From Arachidicoccus ginsenosidivorans (lineage in GTDB: Bacteria > Bacteroidota > Bacteroidia > Chitinophagales > Chitinophagaceae): a DNA stretch of 64,000 nucleotides. Shown piece by piece: positions 37,915 to 47,078 of this stretch; within the stretch, counting starts at the first letter, position 1; each line of letters begins with the position of its first letter. The notes beneath the pieces were generated by a model that had not been told where the DNA came from, ran no database searches, and was given only the letters and a program-made list of their open reading frames with translations. The stretch lies in NCBI RefSeq assembly GCF_007971385.1, contig NZ_CP042434.1, positions 3,906,001 through 3,970,000 on the forward strand, read 5' to 3'. The position numbers and the translations under genes are program-made.

Positions 37915-39267
37915 ATGTGGCTACAAAACATTTTAGAAACCATTGGTAATACCCCTATGATCGAACTGAACAAAAGTGTCAGAGGATTACCCTGTAAGGT
38001 TTTGGCCAAAGTGGAATATTTTAACCCCGGTAACTCCGTGAAAGACCGTATGGCCATTAAAATGGTGGATGTTGCTGAAAAACAAGGGTTGCTAAAACCT
38101 GGAGGAACGATAATCGAGGGGACCAGTGGCAATACCGGCATGGGACTCGCCTTGGCTGCCATCGTAAAAGGCTATAAATGTATTTTTACTACGACCGATA
38201 AGCAAAGTAAGGAAAAGGTAGATATTCTTAAAGCGTTGGGGGCTGAAGTAATTGTATGTCCGACTAACGTGGAACCGGAAGATCCGCAAAGCTATTATTC
38301 TGTATCCAGAAGACTTGCTGAGCAGACCCCTAATTCATTTTATGTCAACCAATATGATAATCTGGCCAACCGCCTGGCCCATTATGAGCAAACGGGTCCA
38401 GAAATATGGGCGCAAACCGAAGGAAAGATTACGCATTTAGTGGTGGCCTCTGGTACGGGCGGCACTGTAAGCGGTGTCGGTAAATACCTGAAAGAAAAGA
38501 ATAAGGATATTCAGGTGTGGGCCATAGATAGTTATGGTTCTTTGTTGACTAAATATTTCCGCACCGGAGAACTGGATCAAAAGGAAGTCTATCCCTATAT
38601 AACAGAAGGTATTGGTGAGGATTTTGTTCCTCAAAACTTTGACATGAATTACATCGATCATTTTGAACAAGTGACGGACAAAGATGCGGCTGTCATGGCC
38701 AGAAGGATCACCAAGGAGGAAGGTATTTTTGTAGGATATAGTGCCGGAAGTGCCCTACAGGGTATTTTTCAGTTAAAAGACAAGCTTAAAAAAGAGGATG
38801 TTGTCGTCGTGATTTTCCATGATCATGGTAGCCGCTATGTGGGCAAGATCTACAATGATGAATGGATGATGGAAAGAGGTTTTATGGAAGTAAAAACCTT
38901 AAAAGATATTATAAGTGGCCGTAAGGACAATAAACTGATTGCCATTGAGCCGGATAAGACAGTCGTGCAGGCAGTCGAGCTTATGAAAAAATTTGATATC
39001 GAGAATATCCCCGTAAAACAAGGGGATGAATTTATTGGTTCAATTAGTGAGAGTGGCTTGTTTCAGAAGATTTTTGCAAATCCAGAACTTAAAAATGAAA
39101 AAGTCAGTCAGGTAATGGAAAAACCTTACCCAATCGTGGCTATGGAGACACCCATTGAGAAAAGCAGTCATTTGATTAGCCGGGAAAATGGAGCCATTTT
39201 GGTGGCAGACGAGTTAGGGAATCATCATATTGTCACCAAGTTTGATTTTATCCATAGTTTGGCCTAA
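37915..39267 (+). CDS. Cystathionine beta-synthase / PLP-dependent with CBS domain pair
   Basis: A 450-residue enzyme of the cysteine synthase/CBS superfamily. The PLP lysine lies in GNSVKDRMA (about K43), then EGTSGNTGMGLALA, the phosphate-binding loop GTGGTVSGVGKYL and GEDFVPQNFD. The C-terminus (about 320-450) is a CBS domain pair (IAIEPDKTVVQAVELMKKFD, IPVKQGDEFIGSISESGL, then MEKPYPIVAME), as in eukaryotic-type CBS enzymes. It should condense serine with homocysteine, or act as an O-acetylserine lyase; the CBS module favours the former. It shares a short spacer with a following NUDIX gene, so they may be co-transcribed. Confidence 0.85.
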   Translation: MWLQNILETIGNTPMIELNKSVRGLPCKVLAKVEYFNPGNSVKDRMAIKMVDVAEKQGLLKPGGTIIEGTSGNTGMGLALAAIVKGYKCIFTTTDKQSKEKVDILKALGAEVIVCPTNVEPEDPQSYYSVSRRLAEQTPNSFYVNQYDNLANRLAHYEQTGPEIWAQTEGKITHLVVASGTGGTVSGVGKYLKEKNKDIQVWAIDSYGSLLTKYFRTGELDQKEVYPYITEGIGEDFVPQNFDMNYIDHFEQVTDKDAAVMARRITKEEGIFVGYSAGSALQGIFQLKDKLKKEDVVVVIFHDHGSRYVGKIYNDEWMMERGFMEVKTLKDIISGRKDNKLIAIEPDKTVVQAVELMKKFDIENIPVKQGDEFIGSISESGLFQKIFANPELKNEKVSQVMEKPYPIVAMETPIEKSSHLISRENGAILVADELGNHHIVTKFDFIHSLA

Positions 39268-39293
39268 TCATTACGCTTAATTTTTTTTGTATA

Positions 39294-39851
39294 ATGGATA
39301 AATTACCGGTAGAATCAAATCCCTGGAAGATTAAAGACCAGCAGGAGGTGTATAATAATCCCTGGATACAAATTACACAATATGATGTCATTAACCCATC
39401 AGGTGGCGATGGTATCTATGGTAAAGTGCATTTTAAAAACAGAGCTATAGGTGTTGTCGCTCTGGACCAACAGCGTCATATATACCTGGTGGGGCAGTAC
39501 CGGTTTGTGTTGGATCGTTATAGCTGGGAACTTCCTGAAGGTGGTGGCCCGCTGAATGAAGCCCCATTAGCAGCTGCCAAAAGAGAATTATTGGAAGAAA
39601 CTGGTTTGGTGGCAGATAAGTGGGAGACGCTTTTGCAAATGGATTTATCCAACTCAGTAACGGATGAGGAGGCTACGGTCTTTTTAGCGACGGGTCTTAC
39701 GCAAAAGCAGGCGGCTCCAGAGCCTACTGAAAAATTGCAAACAATGCGTCAGCCCTTAGCCCGGGTCTTTGAATGGGTTATGCAAGGCAAGATTACGGAT
39801 AGTATTACTGTAGCGAGTGTATTAAAATTAAAAGTCCTGGGTTACTGTTAG
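39294..39851 (+). CDS. NUDIX hydrolase, ADP-ribose pyrophosphatase-like
   Basis: A 185-residue cytoplasmic protein. The Nudix box appears as ELPEGGGPLNEAPLAAAKRE then LLEETGL, which fits the GX5EX7REUXEEXGU spacing with a small shift. GQYRFVLDRYSWELPEGG is typical of ADP-ribose/NDP-sugar pyrophosphatases. The start is ATG 39294, 27 nt after the CBS gene, suggesting co-transcription. The substrate cannot be fixed from sequence; ADP-ribose is the likely one. The stop overlaps a terminator hairpin shared with ugd. Confidence 0.8.
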   Translation: MDKLPVESNPWKIKDQQEVYNNPWIQITQYDVINPSGGDGIYGKVHFKNRAIGVVALDQQRHIYLVGQYRFVLDRYSWELPEGGGPLNEAPLAAAKRELLEETGLVADKWETLLQMDLSNSVTDEEATVFLATGLTQKQAAPEPTEKLQTMRQPLARVFEWVMQGKITDSITVASVLKLKVLGYC

Positions 39852-39872
39852 CCCTACCGGACTTTTAATTTT
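39824..39872. terminator. Bidirectional terminator between NUDIX and ugd
   Basis: AAAATTAAAAGTCC / GGACTTTTAATTTT perfect 14-bp arms with a 21-nt loop. It overlaps the end of the NUDIX gene and can serve both convergent transcripts. Confidence 0.75.
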
Positions 39873-39885
39873 CTATTTTTTGGGG

Positions 39886-41199
39886 TTACTGGCCAATACC
39901 GTAATAGGTAAATCCAGCTTTTGTTAACTGCACATCATCATAGATATTTCTGCCATCAAAAACCACTGGCGCAGCCATTAAGTTTTTAATCTGTACCCAG
40001 TTAGGAAGTCTGAAGGCATTCCATTCGGTTACAAGAGCTACGGCATCCGCATTTTTAACGCAGTCATAAACATCTTCGGCCCAGGCGACGCGGTCTCCAA
40101 GTAGTTTATGGGCCTCTTTCATGGCTTCCGGATCATACACCTGAACCTTTGCGCCAGCTGCAAGCAGCGACTCGATCAGTACCAGCGCCGGTGCCTCACG
40201 AATATCATCTGTATTAGGTTTAAACGCCAGCCCCCAGACAGCGATTGTTTTCCCTTTGAGGTTGTTGTCGTAATGGCGGTTGATTTTATCAAAGATTATT
40301 TTTTTCTGATCATCATTGACTGCTTCCACCGCTTCCAGTAGTCTTAATGGGTAAGCATAATCCTTTCCAGTACGCAGTAAAGCTTTTACATCTTTTGGGA
40401 AACAAGACCCCCCATATCCAACACCGGGATAGAGGAATTTTTTGCCGATACGTGGATCGGCTCCGATGCCCGCCCTTACATGAGAAACATTGGCGCCTAT
40501 CTTCTCACAGAGATTGGCAATATCATTCATAAAACTGATACGGGTGGCCAGCATCGCATTGGCGGCATACTTGGTCATTTCTGCGGAAGGAATATCCATA
40601 TAGAGAATCCGGTAGCCATTTAATAAAAATGGCTTATACAGGGTGTCCATGGTTTCTTTGGCCCTGTCACTGTCAATGCCGACAACGATTCTGTCCGGAC
40701 TCATAAAATCTTTAATGGCAGCACCTTCTTTTAGGAACTCAGGGTTAGAAACCACATCAAAGGGAATATCCAGATTTCTTTTACTCAAAGCATGCTTGAT
40801 AGCAGCCCGGACTTTTTCGGAGGAGCCAACAGGGACCGTACTTTTGGTAACAACAACGCTGTAATCTTCCAGGCAGTCACCAATGGCACTGGCTACCGCC
40901 AGCACATATTGCATATCTGCACTGCCATCCTCACCTGGTGGGGTGCCTACGGCTATAAATACAGCGCCGGCGCCCTTTATATTCTCCTGAATGGAATTAC
41001 TAAAATGAAGCCTTTTGCTTCTGACATTGCGGTGGATGATGTCTTCCAGGCCAGGTTCAAATATGGGTAAGATGCCCTTATTAAGGTTATCAATCTTTTG
41101 CTGGTCTATATCTACACAGCATACTTCTACACCAATATCTGCCAGACAGGCTCCTGTTACCAGACCAACATATCCAGACCCTGCAATAACTACTTTCAT
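39886..41199 (-). CDS. ugd: UDP-glucose 6-dehydrogenase
   Basis: A 437-residue cytoplasmic NAD-dependent enzyme converting UDP-glucose to UDP-glucuronate for polysaccharide synthesis. Rossmann loop MKVVIAGSGYVGLVTGACLA (1-20), VFIAVGTPPGEDGSAD, KSTVPVGSSEKVR, NPEFLKEGAAIKDFMSPDR, then GVGYGGSCFPKDVKALLRTG (catalytic cysteine in GGSCFPKD, about residue 260) and FKPNTDDIREAP. All match Ugd/TuaD. There are no glycosyltransferase genes on either side, so it is not in a capsule operon here. The shared bidirectional terminator closes it. Confidence 0.95.
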   Translation of the reverse strand: MKVVIAGSGYVGLVTGACLADIGVEVCCVDIDQQKIDNLNKGILPIFEPGLEDIIHRNVRSKRLHFSNSIQENIKGAGAVFIAVGTPPGEDGSADMQYVLAVASAIGDCLEDYSVVVTKSTVPVGSSEKVRAAIKHALSKRNLDIPFDVVSNPEFLKEGAAIKDFMSPDRIVVGIDSDRAKETMDTLYKPFLLNGYRILYMDIPSAEMTKYAANAMLATRISFMNDIANLCEKIGANVSHVRAGIGADPRIGKKFLYPGVGYGGSCFPKDVKALLRTGKDYAYPLRLLEAVEAVNDDQKKIIFDKINRHYDNNLKGKTIAVWGLAFKPNTDDIREAPALVLIESLLAAGAKVQVYDPEAMKEAHKLLGDRVAWAEDVYDCVKNADAVALVTEWNAFRLPNWVQIKNLMAAPVVFDGRNIYDDVQLTKAGFTYYGIGQ

Positions 41200-41446
41200 T
41201 CATTGCTTTTTTTAATTGAATACCCAGGCGATCGGCCTTCTTTTATTGAGTATTAGCACCCTAAACAGGCCTCAGACCGGGTATTTAAAAAGTTCCGGAA
41301 AGATACTACTTAGTTATTTACATTTTTTGAAAAAAAAACTAATTCCTCTAAAAGCGTAACGATAGTTTGAAGCAATTGGTTAAAAATGGCTACTTGTCTG
41401 CGAGTGGCCGCAATTTTTTGTACTTTGCGAACAAATCAGATGCAAT

Positions 41447-42693
41447 ATGTTAAATCAATATAGTTATACGGTAACAGACAGGTTTTTACGATATGTCCAG
41501 ATAGATACGCAAAGCGATCCTGATAACGGCGCATTCCCGTCCTCAGAGAAGCAAAAGGATCTGAGCCGGCTGCTGGTTAGTGAGCTTTTGGAAATGGGTA
41601 TTCATGACGCTGCAATGGACGAAAATGGCTATGTTTATGCAACGATTGAAGCCAATACAGATAAAAAAGTGCCGGTGATTTGTTTTTGTGCACATGTGGA
41701 TACGGCCCCTGATTGTTCAGGCACTAATGTAAAACCAATTGTGCACAAAGATTATGATGGCCATGATATTCAGTTGCCAGATGACGCCGATCAGATCATC
41801 CGCGTGTCTGACTATCCTTATCTTAAAACGCAAATGGGGAAATCTATTATTACGGCGAGCGGCAAAACCCTGTTGGGCGGCGACGACAAAAGTGGTGTGG
41901 CCATCATTATGGATCTGGCGAACTATTTACAAAGCCATCCATCAGTACAACACGGCACGATCAAAATTTTATTTACGCCAGATGAAGAAACGGGAAGAGG
42001 AACGGAGAAGGTAGATCTAAATAGGGTAGGTGCGGATTTTGGGTATACACTAGATGGTGGTGAACTCGGGAGTTTTGAAGATGAGACTTTTAGCGCGGAC
42101 AGTGCTAAGCTCAGGGTACATGGTGTAATTGCACACCCCGGCTATGCCAAAGGCAAACTGATCAACGCCCTTAAAATTGTAGGGGAAATCCTGGCCGGCT
42201 TACCTAAAAATGAATTTAGTCCCGAGACGACCAGTGGCAGAGAAGGATTTGTACACCCTGTTAAGATAGAAGGAATTGCTGAGGAGGCCTCCATTGACTT
42301 TATTGTCAGGGATTTTATAACAGCTAACCTGGCAAAACACGAAACGAGGTTAAAATCAATTGCGGAGGGCATTATTAAACAGTATCCGGGTGTAAAGCTG
42401 GATTTTACTGTAAAGGAACAATACCGCAATATGAAAGAAATTCTGCAGCAATACCCTGAGGTGGCAGAAAATGCGATCAAAGCGTACAAAAATGTTGGCC
42501 TCACCGTGACAAACGAGCCGATCAGGGGAGGCACTGATGGCAGCCGTCTAAGCTTTATGGGACTGCCATGTCCAAATATATTTACAGGGATGCAGGCCAT
42601 TCATTCCCGTCATGAATGGATTGGTATTAGTGATATGGAAAATCAGTAGAAGTTTTAGTAGAATTAGTCAAAGTGTGGGAAGAAAATGCTTAA
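41447..42693 (+). CDS. pepT: Peptidase T, aminotripeptidase (C-terminal single-base frameshift)
   Basis: An M20 zinc tripeptidase of about 415 residues once corrected, cytoplasmic. Motifs: CFCAHVDTAPDCSG with the zinc-binding HxD, LLGGDDKSGVAIIMDL, LFTPDEETGRGTEKVD with the catalytic EE, and IRGGTDGSRLSFMGLPCPN near the C-terminus. The frame is lost in the A4 run 42639-42642. One more A restores SDMEKSVEVLVELVKVWEEN, the family's final helix, with a stop at 42693; without it the protein ends early at 42649 (MENQ). The corrected helix resembles the usual PepT end, so sequencing error is likely. The start is ATG 41447. Confidence 0.9.
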
Positions 42694-42720
42694 ATCGGCT
42701 GAAAATACAATTCTTGCGTT

Positions 42721-42728
42721 TATATTTG
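42721..42728 (+). promoter_or_regulatory. -7 element for the tRNA gene
   Basis: TATATTTG followed by C, about 30 nt before the tRNA 5' end. Confidence 0.5.
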
Positions 42729-42759
42729 CATCCCGGTTGGCATAAGGACCGGTATGTAA

Positions 42760-42831
42760 GGCCTCGTAGTACAATGGATAGTATATGAGTTTCCGAAGCT
42801 CCAGATCCAAGTTCGATTCTTGGCGAGGCCA
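42760..42831 (+). tRNA. tRNA-Arg (CCG anticodon)
   Basis: A cloverleaf can be drawn: acceptor GGCCTCG/CGAGGCC, D-arm GTAC/GTAT, anticodon loop TTCCGAA (CCG, reading CGG), T-arm CCAAG-TTCGATT-CTTGG, discriminator A. The anticodon stem TGAGT/GCTCC has a T-C mismatch at its outer pair and one wobble. No CCA is encoded. It is followed by a terminator. Confidence 0.9.
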
Positions 42832-42837
42832 CCCATG

Positions 42838-42862
42838 AACCCGCATAAACAGCGGGTTTTCT
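42838..42862 (+). terminator. Terminator after tRNA-Arg
   Basis: AACCCGC / GCGGGTT stem with a 7-nt loop followed by TT and CTTATG; only 7 nt past the tRNA. Confidence 0.75.
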
Positions 42863-43385
42863 TATGCCTAGTGGGTTTCAGCGCAACCGAATTAAACTTA
42901 AATCAACCAAAATTATCCCAAAATCGTATATTTGTTACGCAAATAATATGCAAAGAGTTTCGCAAATTACGCGACCAGGCTAGGGGCAGGAAAGCCAAAT
43001 AAATTCAATGAGATCCCTGAAAAAATGCAATGATATTTCTAAAATTTAACTGATAACTTCAAATGCTTCTAACAACTGGGACGCGTTGTCATTTTGTCGA
43101 GCTATAAAAAAAAAGGGTGTAATTCCGTCCCAGGAGAATCCTGCTAGAACTACAGGAATCGGTCAGATCAATGCAATGATATGCTTTTTAGCAATAGTAT
43201 GCCCCCATGTTAGAAAAGCATACTGTTTCTCCAGTGCATAAGATAAGCGTATTTAAGATAACTGCAAAGAGCTGGTCTGGGTTCAAATACTTTACAGAGG
43301 ATAAGGTGACATATATGCACAAAAATGCGGTCAATTATTTGCTCTCAAACAATTGACCGCATTTCATATTCATGCCTTGATATTT
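42863..43385. other. Gene-free region after tRNA-Arg
   Basis: About 520 nt without a supportable gene. A short frame (42820-43002) begins inside the tRNA and is rejected. It contains the S24 gene terminator (43323-43364). The place just after a tRNA is a common integration site, but I see no integrase or clear att duplication. Confidence 0.5.
43323..43364 (-). terminator. Terminator of the S24 regulator gene
   Basis: Perfect 14-bp arms AAATGCGGTCAATT / AATTGACCGCATTT with a 14-nt loop, 22 nt past the stop. Confidence 0.8.
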
Positions 43386-44153
43386 CTAGCTGATTTGCTT
43401 TTTCAGCGAGGCCACTTCTTGTTGCAGGTTATTGACAACGCCTGCCAGGCCAGCCATCTGTCCGACATCCCATCTTTGATGTTTATCAATCTTGGAAATG
43501 ATCATCTGTGCTTTCCAGATTTCCATTATATCGATCGCATCTACCGCATAAGGCTCGAATATGGGGTTATCGCTTACCAGGGTAACTTGGTCCTTGATTT
43601 TATTATTGCGTACAATTCTTTTATAGACGATCCCATTGCTTCTGGAAACAACGATATATGCGTTGTTATTTTTGACATCTCCCAGATGCTCCACCTTCTC
43701 GCCTACAACTACACTGCCACTCGGTGTGGGCAACATGCTGTCGCCTACGATTTCAAAGGCGCGGTAAAATCCTGGAGCCAGCATAGGCAAGGTAAAGGTG
43801 TTGAGCTCATCTAAAAACTCATTATCTTCATAACCAGCCAGATAGCCGGCAGCCGCCTTGACTGGCACAAATTGCACTTTGGCTTCCGTGGTACTGGCCA
43901 TCATCATGGCGCGTCTTCTGTCTAAATAAGTCCCTTCACCTGGTTGGTCCAGATCTTCCAGGAATAATTCATCCAGGCTTAATTTGAAAATCTGACCAAT
44001 AGCAGTCAGTACGTCAATACGTGGCTCAGCGCGACTTTCTTCATAGGCGCCGATTAGGGAACGTTTAATACCCAGTTTATCAGCCATTTGTGCCTGTGTC
44101 CAGCCACGTAGTTTTCTTAGATATTTGAGGTTTTTACCAGCGTATGTAGTCAT
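43386..44153 (-). CDS. XRE/S24 (LexA-fold) transcriptional regulator
   Basis: A 255-residue cytoplasmic repressor-like protein. N-terminal XRE helix-turn-helix (about 6-60: LRKLRGWTQAQMADKLGIKR, SLIGAYEESRAEPRIDVLT). The middle has VPVKAAAGYLAGYED (about 96-110), containing an Ala-Gly pair of the LexA self-cleavage type near 102-103. An S24 peptidase domain follows with FEIVGDSMLPTPSG (catalytic serine near S139) and YIVVSRSNGIVYKRIV (lysine near K178). The last 30 residues form a coiled coil (VVNNLQQEVASLKKQ). The Ser/Lys dyad is intact, so self-cleavage on stress is possible; that is inference. A 17-bp dyad lies just upstream and may be its own operator. Confidence 0.85.
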   Translation of the reverse strand: MTTYAGKNLKYLRKLRGWTQAQMADKLGIKRSLIGAYEESRAEPRIDVLTAIGQIFKLSLDELFLEDLDQPGEGTYLDRRRAMMMASTTEAKVQFVPVKAAAGYLAGYEDNEFLDELNTFTLPMLAPGFYRAFEIVGDSMLPTPSGSVVVGEKVEHLGDVKNNNAYIVVSRSNGIVYKRIVRNNKIKDQVTLVSDNPIFEPYAVDAIDIMEIWKAQMIISKIDKHQRWDVGQMAGLAGVVNNLQQEVASLKKQIS

Positions 44154-44175
44154 GTTTTTTAAGTTTTAGAGTGAA

Positions 44176-44192
44176 CACTAATACGATTAGTG
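44176..44192. promoter_or_regulatory. Candidate operator for the S24 regulator
   Basis: Perfect dyad CACTAAT-ACG-ATTAGTG, 23 nt upstream of the ATG. Related but imperfect sites with ACTAA half-sites appear at 44196-44212, 44268-44284 and 44338-44355, all in the spacer shared with the PBP gene. Confidence 0.5.
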
Positions 44193-44287
44193 CAATTTAC
44201 TAAGTATTGGCATGACTCCCAAATATTTTGGAGTTTTTTTCGATAAAAAAGCTAAATATTTTTATTCTACTAATCCGTAATACGAAA

Positions 44288-44334
44288 ACTCCAATGAATT
44301 TAAGGATGTATCTTCTTGTAAATCATTGGAGTTA
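44288..44334 (-). terminator. Terminator of the PBP1A gene
   Basis: Perfect 11-bp repeat AACTCCAATGA / TCATTGGAGTT with a 25-nt loop. The minus strand continues with TTTTCG. It lies 16 nt past the corrected PBP stop (44350). Confidence 0.65.
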
Positions 44335-44349
44335 TAATTACTAATGAGA

Positions 44350-46877
44350 TTAATGACCAGGGGCCGGATGCAGGCTATTTATTTTTTTATCCTTACCTCC
44401 GCCAAATATTTTTCTAAATAACCCCTTTTTTTTAGGCTCTTCTTTTTTGGGAGCCGGCATCACTGCTTTGGGTTTGGTTTTATTGCCCGAAGAGCTGCCA
44501 CCTATAAGCGGAACATCATTTTGGTCGGTATTGTTGATATTGGTATCACTTTCCGGACCGATATCCTGTGGTTTGAGCCCTGGTTGATTGAGTATATTAT
44601 TTTGGATACTATCTGTGCTGTCTTTGATGTCATGTGCCCAGTCATAGATAATGGATGCTGCTGGATTTGAGCCGCCTGTATTAAATCGTTGACTGGCGTT
44701 CAGACCGGCATTTTTATCCTTATAGGCTTTTGGAAAAAGTAAGCCCAGATTGGTAGGGCCAGCGAAGAACCTTGTCCGATAGCTGTGCTGTTAAAGCGGA
44801 TAAAGCGACTATCGCAGCCTGTCCATACACCCACTAAAAGCTGCGGGGTGAAGCCAATAAACCAGGCATCGCTGTTGTCATTGGTTGTACCTGTTTTACC
44901 GGCAATCTCGCCTGGTATATCGTAGCTGGCCATTCTACGACCTGTACCATAATCAATGACATCCTGCATCATGGACACCAGTGAACTGGAGGTAATATCA
45001 CTAATGACCTGTTTACGCTTGGGAGTGCTGGTGTATAAGATATTATGATGTGCATCCTCAATACGGGTAATAATCATCGGTTGAACGGTGAAGCCTCTGC
45101 CTGGGAACATGGAATAGGCCTGCATCATTTCATAAAGAGAGATTTCCCCACTACCCAAGGCAATGGAAGGATAAGGGTCTATTTTTGACGTAATTCCACA
45201 GGTTTTAAGAAAATCAACAAATTTAACCGCCCCTTCATTACCCTCTGGCCCTAGTTGCTTCATGATGTAAGCCGTAGCGCAGTTGCGGGATTCTGCCAAG
45301 GCTTCACTCATCGGCATGGTTCTGCCGGTGCAGGTAGCGCTGGTTGCCGGGACATTTCCATATCCTTTAAAATACTGTTGGACATCTTCTACAGGGGTGC
45401 TGGGGGTAAATCCACCTTGTTCGATTGCCATACTATAGAGCAGGGGTTTGATGGTTGACCCCACCTGTCTTTTCGTATGAATATTCACATGGTCAAATTT
45501 ATAAGTCTGAAAATCGATTCCACCAACCCAGGCTTTGACCTCACCTGAGATTGGATCCATTGCCATGACACCTGCCTGTAACATTTGTTTGGTATATTTA
45601 ATGGAATCGTAAGGCGTCATTATGGTGTCTGTATGTCTTTGTTTATTCCAGGCAAATACCCGCATTTTTGTTTTGACATGGAAGGACTTTTCTATGTCTG
45701 CATCGCTCATACCGTTGTCCTTGGATGCTCTCCATCGGTTGCTGCGTTTCATAGAACGGGTGATGGTAATTTCATGTCCTTTCCAAATACTGCCGTCTTT
45801 TATATTTTGTTGCCTGTCGAGTAATTTTTGCATGGAGCTCATGTGTTTGGCTACTGCGCTCTCAGCATAGCGTTGCAGATCTGGATTAATGGTCGTATAG
45901 ATTTTAAGACCGTCCTTATATAAATTATAAGTTGTTCCGTCCGGTTTTTTATTGGCAGGATCCGCGCACCAGGCTTTCAGCTGGCGGATAAGTTCCATCC
46001 TGAAATAAGGGGCCAACCCATTAGAATTACTCATCTTATGATAGTTGAGTGTAATGGGTTCCTTTTTTATTCTTTCGGCATCTGCCGCAGAAACAAAATG
46101 ATTGCGCAGCATCTGATTAATGACCACATTGCGGCGCTGCAAGGCTTTATCCATGTGCAGCCTCGGGTTATAGGTAGTAGACGCCTTGAGCATCCCGATC
46201 AAAACGGCCGCCTGGTTGATATTCAAATCTGCCGGATTCACCTGAAAAAATGTTCTGGCAGCATTGCGGATACCATATACATTATCTCCAAAGGGTACAG
46301 TGTTCAGATAAAGCGTGACTATTTCATTTTTGGTAAAATTTCTTTCCAGTTTTATGGCAATAATGGATTCTTTGAGTTTTTGAATAATACGGATAAAGGC
46401 ATTGCGTTTATAATCAGTAAAAAGGTTTTTGGCCGTTTGCATCGTAATTGTACTGGCACCACCTTCGCCACCTAGTGAAAATAATGCTCTGGCCAGCGAA
46501 CGTGGATCGATACCGCTATGCTGATAAAATCTTTCATCTTCCGTTGCCACGAGTGCCTGGATGACATGCGGGCTAATCTGGTCAAAAGAAACATTGATTC
46601 TGTCCTCGGAATAGATCTTTCCCATTAAGGTGCCATCATCTGCATAAATCTGACTGGCTTCTGAGGCATTTGGGTTTTGCAGCTGTTCGATGGAGGGCAT
46701 TTCTCCCAGCAATCCATAGTTTGCCATTGCGATTAAAAGACAGGCGCCTAAAAGACCGGCAAAAAAGACGATCCATAGGATGCGAACGACTTTATTTCGC
46801 TTTTTGCCTGGTTGTTTACTGTCCCCTCTATTTGGTTTGCTGCCGGAACCTGACCTTTGCTTGTTTTGCTGCGTCAT
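44350..46877 (-). CDS. Class A penicillin-binding protein (PBP1A type; C-terminal single-base frameshift)
   Basis: A bifunctional peptidoglycan glycosyltransferase/transpeptidase anchored by an N-terminal helix (IVFFAGLLGACLLIAMANYG). Glycosyltransferase motifs: ATEDERFYQHSGID with catalytic glutamate, GASTITMQTAKNLF and RKF-like EKRNFTK regions. Transpeptidase motifs: GSTIKPLLYSM (SxxK), SRN in ESRNCATAY, and GKTGTTNDNSDAWF (KTGT). The frame is lost at the A4 run (plus-strand T4 at 44728-44731). One more base extends the protein from the early stop at 44700 to 44350 with a Pro/Lys/Asn-rich, basic tail ending LHPAPGH. Corrected length is about 842 residues. The tail has no known domain; the catalytic domains are unaffected by the shift. 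Confidence 0.9.
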
Positions 46878-47078
46878 GCTTTAAATTCTAAATCTAAATA
46901 GGTTAAATTCTATGGTATTTTAGTACACAAAGATTTTATTGCTTTTGTTGCCACATTTAATCAAAAATTGAACCGTTTATGCCGCGCGGATTTTAACCAC
47001 GCAGTTAAGGCTGGTACTAAGTTCATTTTTAACTACCCAGCCAAAAATAATGACTTCCTGAAAGATAGCCATAAAATT

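Noticed and set aside
42820..43002. A 60-codon frame starting inside tRNA-Arg
   Set aside because: Begins in the tRNA T-arm and crosses its terminator, with no ribosome-binding site; not a gene.
44215..44240. Hairpin ACTCC...GGAGT followed by a T-run on the plus strand upstream of the S24 gene
   Set aside because: It looks like a plus-strand terminator but no plus-strand gene precedes it; left unassigned.
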